A stretch of 64,000 nt of DNA. Source: Topomyia yanbarensis. Lineage: Eukaryota > Arthropoda > Insecta > Diptera > Culicidae. The stretch covers positions 386,277,037-386,341,036 of the forward strand of contig NC_080672.1 of the NCBI RefSeq assembly GCF_030247195.1. The letters run 5' to 3'. Of the stretch, positions 23,740 through 34,128 are shown piece after piece (position 1 is the stretch's first letter; every line of letters begins with the position of its first letter). The translations under genes were made by a program, and so were the position numbers. The notes beneath the pieces are model-generated. The model was not told the origin of the DNA. It ran no database searches and was given only the letters and a program-made list of their open reading frames with translations.

Positions 23740-24535
23740 GGCATTGCAAAAAACACTAATTTTTAACATCTCAAAGCCGCCTTTCGTATTGTGATAAATG
23801 TCAAAGTTAGCTCAGATGCCAAATTTCACAACATTTGGACAATTTTGGACCCCCGCCCACTTTGATAGAAGTTTTTGACATTGGTACTAGGGAAAAATAT
23901 GAGAAATATTGAGAAAGGCAAAAACAAATGCTATAACTTTTGAAATAGCATTCGAAAAATTTCAGTTCATGCGTTTTTTTTAAGAAAGGAAACATTTCTG
24001 CTTCTCGAAAAATATGGATAGTTGGCGTTTTGGACGTTTTGCCTTAAACATCTCCTATTTTTAATAACCATTCTACTCTATGTTGCAAACCATACATATT
24101 TTTCAGTTTATCTAATGTGAAAAAATCTCAAAAATCGAATGGTATCATTGAGACCTGTGTCAGAATACGAGAAGTTGGGGTTCTAGGGCTTTTCGTCATT
24201 CATAATAAAATTTATCAGTTGCTCGAGCATACATCTCAATTATTCTCCAATCAATTTCAATTTATTGTAACTCGTTGAACGCGAAAAACCCTCACAAACA
24301 AAATGGAAATAGATTCGTTATCGGTAGAATTCAGAAACATCAGATTTTTTAACATTTTGTTTGGAAACCACATTTTTTATCAAATGCCCTCACACTTCAA
24401 TTTTCCATATTTTTACTGAAACTAAACATCTATATGTAATTTATGTACGTTTTTCTACCATTCAATTCCACTATGTTTGTTTATAGTTAAATGCACTTGC
24501 ACTTCACTATTTAACAGATACCTGGTACTTCGATT
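23740..24535. repeat. Dispersed repeat with GATGCCAAATTTCA motif
   Basis: GCATTGCAAAAAACACTAAT, then CAGATGCCAAATTTCACAAC and CCCGCCCACTTTGAT recur in inverse orientation at about 40750-40890. A related stretch lies inside the hAT-like element near 11265-11335. No coding capacity was seen. Confidence 0.45.
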
Positions 24536-25485
24536 AGGGGAACATGGGGAGACTTGACCAGGTTTTCAGCTAAATCTGAATAAATCTCTAGAAAAGTTTT
24601 CAATCCTTCAAAGTCATTGAGATATAATGTGCAAAGATATTGTGCTTGTTCATGATTTTTTGCAGAATTTTTAATTTACCTTTTCAAAAGTTATAAAAGT
24701 TTTTCTGTGATCGTTTCTTTTTTGGTCAAGTCACCCCACTGCGGAGGACCATGGCCTGGGGAGACTTGACCAAGAGAATTTAGAAAAATCAGAACAGAAA
24801 ATAATGACATAAAAAATACTGTAATCCTTTTTTCCCATATTGTTGAGATCCTTAGGTAGCAGTAAAAATGTAAAAGGGTTGTATTTCATAAATTTCGACT
24901 GTTTTAAGGCATTTCCTTTTAAGGATTAACTGTACTGCTTACATTGCATGTTTACACGCCACGAAATCAGCCATATTACTGCTAACTTTCTTTACTAGTA
25001 CTGAAAAATATAGACTGATGTTTGATGTAGGAATTTTTCGTGACAAGATAAACATTATCAGTAGGTACCACAGCGTAGTAAATATCAGAATTTTTTTGTC
25101 TGTCTTCAGCTTATTGCCGCTTGGTCAAGTCTCCCCATAAAATGTAGTGCAAATTTTAGTAATACCTATTCCAAAATTCCGATTTATGTAAATTCATTTC
25201 ACTACTTTATAAAGAATAAGATGATGCATGAGTACTTTAAAAGTAATTATTAGTTGAGTCTATATATCCATACAAAGCTTGATAAAAAATTACATCATTA
25301 AAAGCAAATTTATAAATTACTGAATATTTTTTTGAAGAAACGATTTTCCATTCCAAACTTTTAAAACTAATTTAAGGAATCGAAACAAGTATAAAAATAT
25401 TTTTGATTTTTTTTAAACCCAATAGAACACGTTATAGCCAATAATAGAATTCTGCGCTTTGGTCAAGTCTCCCCATGTTCCCCTA
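24536..25485. mobile_element. TA-type MITE, 946 bp, second copy
   Basis: It has the same ends (GGGGAACATGGGGAGACTTG) and TA flanks (24536-24537 and 25484-25485) as the element at 17755. The interior aligns along its length with scattered differences and small gaps. The GGGGAGACTTGACCA motif recurs inside, for example at about 24757-24771 and, complemented, at about 25122-25136. Confidence 0.85.
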
Positions 25486-25581
25486 CTACTTGTAATCTTC
25501 TTCAGTCTATAGGAAATTACGGGATTGCTAAGTCATTTATCTAGGAAACTGGCTGAAAGGTAGGCTGTGGTCGGTAGGTAC

Positions 25582-25950
25582 CTAGGTGCGTGAAGTTGAC
25601 CGGTTTTTGCACGTAGGTAATATTTCGAAGAGCCTTGAATATCCATTACCTTGGTCTCGATTTAGTAAGGAAGGAGAGGAATGATTGAAAATTTCTAGGC
25701 TTTCAGTTGCGTCTAATTTCCAAGGATTAGAGATTTGATGTTGAATTTCAATATCTTCTACAGTTAGGTTATATTTATCTGAAAACGCGTTTTCCACTAC
25801 CTTGGATTTGAAGTGGACTGGTAAATCTTTATCAGATTCCCTAGATGCTTTTGCTATTTCTGCAATTCTGCCGTTGACTTCGATCATACCTTGTTCAGCG
25901 TGAAATCGTTGTTCAAATTGGTGACAATCAATCTGAGTCCTTTTCCAACT
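25582..25950 (-). pseudogene. Possible Penelope-like C-terminal (GIY-YIG-type) fragment
   Basis: The minus frame has FEQRFHAEQGMIEV, then NLTVEDIEIQHQISNPWKLD, then ATESLEIFNHSSPSLLNRDQ and SRLFEILP. The spacing R-F-x-x-H/E … I-E-I-x-H … K-L-x-A-x-E-S-x-E-I … L-L-N-x-D-x-G recalls C-terminal endonuclease regions of Penelope-like elements. The catalytic N-terminal part is absent. The frame's last 16 codons overlap the jockey fragment on the other strand, so the true fragment probably starts near 25950. The family call is tentative. Confidence 0.35.
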
Positions 25951-25954
25951 ATTC

Positions 25955-26640
25955 TGGAGTTCCTCAAGGTAGTACACTTGGTCCGCTACTGTTTTCACTG
26001 TTCGTGAATGATGTGGTATTCGTCTTAATGCGTGGAGGAAAACTGTTCTTCGCCGACAACTTGAAAATATTTCCAGCTATAAGTAAAGAAACCGATTGCT
26101 GTGAGCTACAGTATCTCGTTGATACCTTTCACAGTTGGCGTTAAAGAAATATAATGGTTCTTAGTGTTGCTAAATGCTTTGATATCAGCTTTCATCGAAC
26201 GAGAAACGTGTTTACTTTCAATTACAACATTGCTGGAACGCAACTACAACGCGTTGACCATGTAAAATATTTGGGCGTCACCCTTGACGAAGGGCTAAAG
26301 TACACCCATCACTTCTCAGCGATCATTGACAAAGCTAATCGTCTACTAGGTTTTAGGTTCAAAATATCCAACGAATTCCAGGATCCTTTGTGCTTCAAAG
26401 CGTTATATTGTTCACTGGTGCGCTCACAGTTGGAATTCGCAAGCGTCGTCTGGTGCCCCTGCCATGCCACTTGAAGCCAAAAAATTGAAGAATTACGAAA
26501 ACAGTACTTCGTTCAATTCTTAGCTTTTCAGACAAAGTTTTTTCTCTATTTTCCGTCGGATGATGTCCGCACTGAGTGCTTATCACCGATACCAGAGAGG
26601 TAGCTCCCCCATCTGAACCCTGAATAACGCTCCATTTCTA
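25955..26640 (+). pseudogene. Jockey-type LINE reverse transcriptase, 3' part
   Basis: SGVPQGSTLGPLLFSLFVND begins at about 25956. FADNLKIF (active site, FADN for [FY]ADD) follows, then after a stop MVLSVAKCFDISFHRTRN, VKYLGVTLDEGLKY, IIDKANRLLGFRFKISNEF, and then LYCSLVRSQLEFASVVWCP. These are RT fingers/palm-to-thumb motifs of jockey-superfamily LINEs in the right order. The 5' half is missing, consistent with 5' truncation. Confidence 0.75.
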
Positions 26641-26870
26641 CATGCAATGCAATTGAATTAATTCCCTTCCAAAGGAAGCCGTGAGCACAGATTTTTCACG
26701 ATAGAAAATCTCAACGATCTCGGATGGGATTAAATCCAGACCCACCGGGGTCAGAAGCGGCCACGTGGACACAGCCACAGTAGTTCTCTGAAACGTTCGA
26801 GTACAACGCAATGTAATTTTTCCTTGAACTAGTTTTGTAAAAACACAATACAATACAAGGTTTATTTATT
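26641..26870 (+). repeat. 3' UTR and simple tail of the jockey-type LINE
   Basis: AAATCTCAACGATCTCGGAT and CCGGGGTCAGAAGCGGCCAC follow the broken RT. The stretch ends in an ACAATACAATACAA tail near 26837-26860, as expected for a LINE 3' end. Confidence 0.45.
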
Positions 26871-27534
26871 ATTTATGAAGTTGGATTTTAGTTTTAAACT
26901 CTAGGTTAAATATTACGGGGATTCGTTTCCGGCCGTAGACCCTTTCCAAAAAGACGCGTATACAGGAAAAAGCTGTGCAGCCGCCATACTGTGACATACT
27001 TATTTTAAAAAAACAATTTTTTATGCTTCACAGCTCGATTCACCTCTTTATTGCGTCTAGATAAAAATTCCTGAAATGTGCCTACTTTTTCGTGTTTAAC
27101 AGTACTGTAACCCCTCAAGTCATATACTGTTCTTGATTTTTTTCGATGCAGCTGAAGTTGAAGATTCGTAGTCGAACTTTATTTTTTCGCTTTTTTGTAC
27201 GAAAAATAACAAATAAAAAATAAGTTATTAAATTAAATCATTACGACCACACCTTCCGTTGAACTACCTTGTCGCTATCCATTTGCTGGGATAACTGTCA
27301 AAATTGCTAACCCATATGTGGCAAAATTTACTGTCAAGGAAGACCGATAGTATCAAACGAGGACGTGTTTACATTTTCGGACAAAATCAATAAAAAATTA
27401 TTCTGAAGTTTTAAGGGTTGAACATATATATTAATACATTTAGCAAGGTGAGCTCTATTGGATTATGTAGCAAAAGACCCACTCTCGTTAGCCTTGATCT
27501 GCATCTCGTTGGACACGAACTTTCACGCACTGAG
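26871..27534. other. Non-coding spacer
   Basis: Nothing recognisable was seen. A polyA-rich patch lies near 27181-27240. Confidence 0.3.
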
Positions 27535-27830
27535 AGAAAATATTCGAAAATCTGCTACAAATAGGTTTCGTACAAAAAACTTAGGTAAAATACGCGAATT
27601 TTTCGTACATGTGATGAATCATTCGTAGTTCTACGGAAACGTTTTTAGTTTTGTTACGAGTTTTTCGTAAAAGCCACAAAACGACTTTCGTTGGCTTATA
27701 ACGAATCTGTTTTCAAACGAAATGTTTGATAAAATATACGAAAGTCTTTTTTATAATATTTACGAGCATCTTTTGTAATATGAACGATTGTTTTCAAGAT
27801 TTTTAGGAACGTCTGCAGTGGAAAATAGGC
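27535..27830. repeat. Region dense in TTTCGTA/TACGAAA words
   Basis: TTTTCGTA, TACGAAA, AACGAAT and close variants recur at least a dozen times in both orientations over 300 bp. Candidate ends CACTGAGAGAAAATATTCG and CAGAGAAAAATAATCAG suggest a decayed MITE with internal palindromes. Confidence 0.35.
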
Positions 27831-27910
27831 AGAGAAAAATAATCAGAACGGTGATAATGAAGTTACGGTGAAAATTCACCTTTTAATTGGACACAATTGG
27901 AAAAAAAATA

Positions 27911-27986
27911 TATCCTTAAGAAGGAATCGAACCTGCGATCTCCTAGTCTCTAGTTGGGTGCGTTAAGCACTCTGCCATCGAGGAAC
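27911..27986 (-). tRNA. tRNA-like sequence (pseudogene or SINE head)
   Basis: On the minus strand TGGCAGAGTGC (A box) and GGTTCGATTCC (B box) have correct spacing, and TCCT/AGGA can pair at the ends. The T-stem (GCAGG/CCTTC) and anticodon arm do not pair properly, so I do not call a functional tRNA or assign an anticodon. Confidence 0.4.
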
Positions 27987-28152
27987 TATGATGATGTCAT
28001 CACAAATTCTCAGCACTATCGTGATCACCGCCACAATCCCAATACCTACTAATGGACCCATTGATCCCCAATATCTCACATAAGTAAATCGTTACCGCCC
28101 CCTCTCTTCGATCGGCAAAATCTCTCTCGTTATCTATATTTTTAGATCTATT

Positions 28153-28643
28153 CAGGGATGCCAACCTTCCAGATTTATCTGGATTCTTCCAGATTTATAA
28201 GTGTCGTCCAGATATTCAGATTTATTTGTGTCTAATCCAGATTTCAGAGATTTTGTGCACACTTTTTCAGACAATATGAAAAATAACGAAATAAAATACA
28301 AGAAGGCTTTGTTGATTTTTAAACCACTATTAGAGAAAAGCTGGAAACACGTCATATCAAAGTTTATTCGCTGAAAGTCAGCTAAATTTTCCGAATTTTT
28401 ATCAGCAGGAAGTTCAAATTTAATGTATTTCATGGAATCTCTATGCTGAAAATTAAGCATTTAAATTTCGAATGGGCGCAACTACATAATATTCAGTAAG
28501 TCGCGACATATTTGTTTGACAACCAAAAAAACATTGAAAGGCAGCTCATAGATGGAACTTTCTCAAAAAATTGGCAATCCAGACAATTCCAGACTTTTTC
28601 AAAAAATATTGCAGATCTTCTGGAAAGACACTTGGCATCCCTG
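28153..28643. mobile_element. Small hAT-like MITE, CAGGGATGCCAA ends
   Basis: CAGGGATGCCAA at 28153 is mirrored by TTGGCATCCCTG ending at 28643. Internal CCAGATTTATCTGG-type palindromes are shared with the element at 50648. Flanking octamers GATCTATT and GATCCTGT agree at five of eight bases, so the target duplication is decayed or doubtful. The open frames inside are incidental. Confidence 0.6.
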
Positions 28644-29407
28644 GATCCTGTTGGCTTGCGTTCAGGCTTGTTATCACTGTTTGCGGAGAAGCATATTGAA
28701 GTCTGCCCTCAAAGCCTATCCGAAGATGGTAATGACAAATCCAGCCGTTATTACTCAAATATGGAAAGAAACGGAGCTGGTAATTCTTGACTATTACATT
28801 CAACGCTTCTCGAAACATCCATAATTAATACCATTTAAAATTAATTTAAGTTATTGAAATAATTATTCTTAATTATTTGTCAACCGTGTTTTCCATTCGG
28901 TTGCCACTTGATAGTTTTGACATCAAAATGTCAAATCGAGGAAGCTGTGAAATTTCAAAAGTAGACACTTTTGAAATTATCAAAAGAAACTCAATGAGGC
29001 GAATCGGCCTGGCATGACTGGCAGGAGTATAGCTGAATTCTGGCAGCGTAATTTTGATAATTTTGACAGCCCTCGGAATCCTGACGGATTTCTGCTGACT
29101 GCCCGTTTTTCTTCCAAGCGGGTAGAAGTTAGAAGAAGAGCTGCCGGAATTGCGCTCGCAGTAAATTACCATGCGAGGGCTAGCAACTAGTAATTACTGC
29201 AGACTCTTCACACACAGACTAGCAAAGTATGAAAAATTGCAGCCAAACGGACTGTCAAAAAGGGCAGCCAAACGAGTATCATGGTTTTGTGAGGCGAAGT
29301 ATGGGGGAAAGCCCATTCAAAGGTTATAGACCTTTCGTGATGCCAGTTTATATTCATGGTTGCTAGTTTTATAGTTTTTTATCTCCGCGAGTATGTGTGT
29401 AAACAGT
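28644..29407. other. Non-coding spacer
   Basis: No coding frame with family resemblance was seen. The minus frame at 28873-29172 is unsupported. Confidence 0.3.
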
Positions 29408-29415
29408 CTGTAGCT

Positions 29416-30766
29416 CAGTGGTGTTCAACCGGGGGTAAATTCACCCCAGGGGTGACTATTAGAGTGACAAGAAAAAAATGACCCCTATCGGCCCACCCGT
29501 GAGTCGATTCCTAGTCCCACAAGGAGTATTTGTTCCAAATTTGAAGTGCATCGGACAAGTCTAGCTACCGGACCAACGTGTCTGAAGTTTGTATGAGATT
29601 TTTCGACAATTTACTTGGAGGATACCCACTAACTCGCCTTATTGCCGCTAGGTGGCACCGTATGTATCGTATTATGACTGTAAGTTAAAATAAGAAAGAT
29701 AATTTAATTGTCTACAACTTTGTCGAAGACCGCTAGTCAATCCGGCTTTGTTCAAAGAAGCTACTAAACTTTGTTCAGAAGAGTTATAGTAAATAATACG
29801 AGTCATGTTTTGGTTAGAAAATTTTAGTTCCACATTGTACCGCATAGAGGGCGCCAACACTATTTTTTTAACGGAAAGAGATAGATATTAGGTTGCTTCT
29901 ACAAAGTTGTAGAGCAGACATTTTTCAATAATTCTTCCGAACATTTCGATATTCTATCTCTCTTCTATGAAAAGTTAGTGCTGATGCCCTCTATGCGGTA
30001 ACAGTTGGAACTAAAATTTTTCAACCAAAACATGACTCGTATTACTTACTACAATTCTTCTGAACATATTATTGAGCTAAATCTAACGGTTATTTCACAA
30101 AAATGCATAGTTCGTGGGAATCGAGTACTGATACACAACCATGCACTGCTAGGCCGCATAGAAAACTGACTCAGACATCACTTCGTTAAAAGTTTAATAA
30201 CTTTTTTTAACAAAGCCGGATTGACAAGCAGTCTTCGACAAAGTTGTAGACAATTAACTTATCTTTCTTATTTTAACTTACAGTGATAATACGATGCATA
30301 CAGTGACACCTAGCGGCAAAAAGACGAGTTAGTGGGTTTCCTCCATGCAAATTGTCGAGAAATCTCATACAAACTTCAGGTACGTTGATCCGGTAACTAG
30401 ACTTGTCCGATTCGCTTCAAATTTGGAACAAGTACTCCTTGTGAGACTAGGAATCGACTCAGGGGTGGGCCCATTGATTTTTCAAAACTTCATTGTTTTT
30501 TGGGCAGTCTAGTGACTATTCTAGGGGTTGAATCATGCGGGGTAAATTTTAATTTACTATTCTAGCTATCCCGTCGGATTTTTTTTTATGAAAGTGTCTT
30601 CAGGAACAGGTTACCAATTGAAAATAGTTTAGTTATCGATTTATCATCAAATTGATAATCATTTTCTGACGGTGTAATGGTGGTATACAATTTTCAGAAT
30701 GGGGTACATGAGGGAGATCAATGTTCGGGAAGGGGTACATGGAATGAAAAAGGTTGAAAACCACTG
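29416..30766. mobile_element. hAT-like foldback element, 1351 bp
   Basis: CAGTGGTGTTCAACC at the left pairs with GGTTGAAAACCACTG at the right. CTGTAGCT (29408-29415) and CTGTAGCC (30767-30774) form an 8-bp target duplication with one mismatch. Inside, arms of about 400-500 bp are reverse complements around a centre near 29910-29950, for example GCCGCTAGGTGGCACC versus GGTGACACCTAGCGGC-like sequence at about 30303, and CATAGAGGGCGCCAA versus GATGCCCTCTATGCGG. No transposase is encoded. Confidence 0.75.
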
Positions 30767-31856
30767 CTGTAGCCTCTAGTAAAAGCAAGTGTCAGACTCA
30801 CATTCATTGCCTTTCCTGCTGTGATATACGTTCCCTGGCCTGGCTGGTGTCGGTATTGATCAATAAACGCTACCAGAAGTTGTACATTGAAGGATGATTT
30901 GTTACTTCCAGGTTTTATCATCTACTGATTTTTTGTGCAATTTTAGCTAGTTCCAAATCTGTGCTAGTCAAATCTGTGTGTAAACAGTCTGTAGTAATGC
31001 CTAGTTTCACATCAAACATTGGATTGATGTTTCACTTTGGCGGCACTGATGATTCTTTCCTGCGTTTTTGATGCAACTATAATTAAATCCATCGTATTTG
31101 CAATTAAATGAATTGTGAATTATTCACAAATAAAATCTCACTATAAACAAGAGACAAATATACATAGAACGGTATTGTACCCATACCCATACATTCGTCA
31201 GGTGTTAAAAGTATAAAGAAAGTATAAAGATATAAAATATAATGTTGCGATGTAATTTTAAAACGCATTTTTAGCGGTAACTGCGTAGTATGCTGCTTAG
31301 AGTGACTCGCGGTTGTAGTTCCTTTCGTGGTCCAAAATACCTGTGCAAAATTTGGTAGCGATTGGTTGCTTCCCGGGTTTGCGCATTGCGTTCAAAATTT
31401 GCATAGGATTTTATATGGGGAAATTAATTATTTTGCATTTACGTTAATAAAGATCGCTATTTCACTGAATACGTAAAACCAGCTTTATACTATAGTTCAA
31501 ACCTTGGTTAACAACTTCGTCGAAGACTGTAACTAGCTACGAGTTTTCAAAAAATAGTTATAACGAATTTAAAACTTATTGTAAAATATAAATGCAGATA
31601 TTGATTACTTTTTCCAACACTGCCGGTGCACCACCGACATCGACATTAAAAACTTAAATAAATGAGAATATATTCATCGCAGAGACTTGGTACCTTTTAA
31701 TGAAATGTTAGGAATGAATTGCTGAATATCATAGACGTAGTCAGAAAATGAAAAGAAGAAGGGGGGGGGGGGCATGTGTACTCCCCAGTCCCTGTTTAGA
31801 TTGTTTTGTAGACAAAGAATCATTACGTCCTTGTAAATGTCAACGACTGAACTTTC

Positions 31857-32843
31857 TTAACCCTAGAACGGTTTTGTAGGGTACATTTGTACCCCAGAGC
31901 TATTTGCAATCTCTGTTATTCCGTTATGGTTTATTTTAACTGCAAGCAAACTTTATCATAAATCAATTTGATTATTAAACTTCCATTAAAGCAGATGCAA
32001 CCTATTTGTTTCACTTGACCAATCCAACAGTGCCCGCTTAAAGTTTGTCTGGGGTACAAATGTACCCCACAAAACCGTTTACGTTAGTGTTTTATCATGT
32101 GTATATAATTCGGAAAATTTATTATATCTTTTTTATAAGAAAAATATCGATACATAGTAAGCGAGAAACTTGCTTGAAATTGTATAGGCTTCAACATTAC
32201 TGAACAATAGAATCTGTTATTTGATATAATAAAGCTACTAGAGCAAAGTAACTAGAAAAGGCGCTTGGATCGTTATCATACTTTTTGGTTTTGAGGACAA
32301 AAGAGACAAAACACATTCTTGAATATGATTTGTATATAATATGTACTACGCACCACTCAATTCCTCATTTTCTGTAGCCCAGGCTCTGGATCGTACAGTG
32401 CACTGGCTTGTCCCTTCGACGCCTTCCTGTTTTAACTTCGCTACTGCATCTTGCTGTATATTAACTGTTTGTATCGGCGTTTCTTGTTGAAACAAACATC
32501 GGAATAAATACACTTTTTTGTCGGTTTTTCATTTATTTACTATTACAACGCCATATAGATTGTCAAAATTGACTAGAAACTTTTAAAGTTAGAGCAATAT
32601 TAAGAAAAAAGAGGATTTTGACGTATTTTAAAGACCTGTTCTATAAAAAATAATAAAATGTACAAAACACGAATATATTTGAAAAGGCTGCTTGGCTTGG
32701 CTTATTTTTGAATAAAATTATCCAATTTAATTATAAATTCAATAAAAACTAGGCATATTAGAGCGGTTTTAGCTCAGGGGTACGAATGTACCCCACAAAA
32801 CCGTTTACGTATAGAAAAAGTCACGAAACCGTTGTAGGGTTAA
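31857..32843. mobile_element. Nested TTAA-type (piggyBac-like) MITE, 979 bp
   Basis: CCCTAGAACGGTTTTGT at 31861 and, complemented, CCCTACAACGGTTTCGT ending at 32839 are the termini. TTAA stands immediately outside both (31857-31860 and 32840-32843), the signature of piggyBac-type insertion. An internal palindromic GGGGTACAAATGTACCCC plus ACAAAACCGTTTACG occurs near 32052 and, as GGGGTACGAATGTACCCC, near 32777. Non-coding. Confidence 0.75.
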
Positions 32844-32944
32844 TATTTTGATAGACCCGAATATGAATCATACTACAATCTTTGTTGTGGGAAATAACAT
32901 TTACAATATTTAGAATTTACACTTACATATTTATGTGTTGTTTT

Positions 32945-33050
32945 TGCATGGGGCAAAAACTAGCTCAGGTCTGGAAATCGCGTTTGGTTCTAACCTGAAG
33001 TATATTTCTGGTTCGCCAACATCACCTCTGTTTTGCGTGTCGTGTAACTC
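32945..33050 (-). repeat. Partial copy of the GTCGTTTTCG MITE family
   Basis: AAAAACTAGCTCAGGTCTGG, CTAACCTGAAGTATATTTCT and GGTTCGCCAACATCACC resemble the interior of the elements at 49278 and 54424. It is strongly diverged and lacks clear ends. Confidence 0.4.
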
Positions 33051-33879
33051 AATTTCATCAAAAAATGCTTGTTTGAAATAACTATCCTGGTTTCGTTCCT
33101 AGATCCTCAAACGAATACGTCAATAGAAACAATTCCGAGACGTCAAGGAATCTAAGGATATGCATTTTTTTAAATTCTGACTCTGAACGGCTAAGAAACA
33201 GGGTTTTAAAATATGTAAAACTGCTGTACCATTTTAAATGAAATAACAGTAGAACATTTAAATAGTAGCACGCAAACACGTAAGATTAATTTTTAATTCG
33301 GCGGTATAAACCTGCTTTGAATATGTGTTATCTAAAAAGGGAACTGGGGAGTACTCCCCCCCATCCCATACCACCTCTTCTTTTCATTTACTGACTACGT
33401 CTATGTTATTCAGCAATTCATTCTGAACATTTCATTCAAAGGTACCAAAGCGATTAAGGATATTCTCATTTATTCAAGTTTAAAGTAATAATTATTTCTG
33501 CATTTGGATTGAAGCATAAGTTTTAAAATCGTTATAACTTTTTTTTTGAAAACTCGTAGCTAGTTACCGTCTTCGACAAAGTTGTTAACCAAGGTTTGAA
33601 TTATCGTTTTAAAAAGCTGGTTTTTCATATTGAGTGAAATAGCGATCTTTATTAACGTAAATGTAAAATAATTGATTTCCCCATATAAAATCACATACAA
33701 ACTTTAAACCCAATGCGCAAACCCGGGAAGCATCCGACCGCTCCCAAACTTTGCACAGGCACTCAAAAAGTGCTGTGCTGAAAAATGTCATTTTCGAGCC
33801 ACTCTAATGCTGCTGCATAAACTTAAACACGTATTTGGTCAAATGCATAAAGCAGCCAAGATGCGTTAATTGCCCATAA

Positions 33880-34128
33880 GGTACCATTCATAAATTACGT
33901 AACGCAAAAATTGCCCAAAATTGACTCCCCCCTCCCCCTATGTAACAAATTGTCACAAATTTTTCCATCCCTCACCCCCTCCCCTGTTACGTAACAAATT
34001 CCAAGAAAAAAATTTTTTCTTCGATGAAAACATGTTACGTAACGATCTAGTTAACACCCCTCCCCCCTATGTAACAACTTGTCGTACCCCCTCCCCCCTA
34101 AAAGCGTTACGTAATTCATGAATGGTCA
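33880..34128 (+). mobile_element. Harbinger-like MITE, GTAACG-rich, copy A
   Basis: GGTACCATTCATAAATTACG opens and ACGTAATTCATGAATGGTC closes the element. The interior has poly-C tracts and repeated TGTTACGTAAC/TATGTAACAA words. It is closely related to the copy at 55044-55303, including the same internal order. The target duplication is not clear here. Confidence 0.7.

Larger units (their letters stand above)
31298..33806. mobile_element. Foldback element with perfect 8-bp duplication, 2.5 kb
   Basis: TAGAGTGACTCG and CGAGCCACTCTA form the ends. ATGCTGCT flanks both sides exactly (31290-31297 and 33807-33814). Arms of about 500 bp are inverted copies: AACCTTGGTTAACAACTTCG near 31500 versus TTGTTAACCAAGGTTTGAA near 33580, and TCAGAAAATGAAAAGAAGAA versus TTCTTTTCATTTACTGACTA. 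The centre has a poly-G run (31762-31773) and a nested TTAA element. There is no transposase ORF. Confidence 0.8.

Noticed and set aside
27911..27986. Functional tRNA gene
   Set aside because: A and B boxes are present, but the T-stem and anticodon arm do not pair.
28512..28824. Two overlapping plus frames of 90-92 codons
   Set aside because: They start inside the CAGGGATGCC MITE, are partly antisense to another open frame and have no domain.
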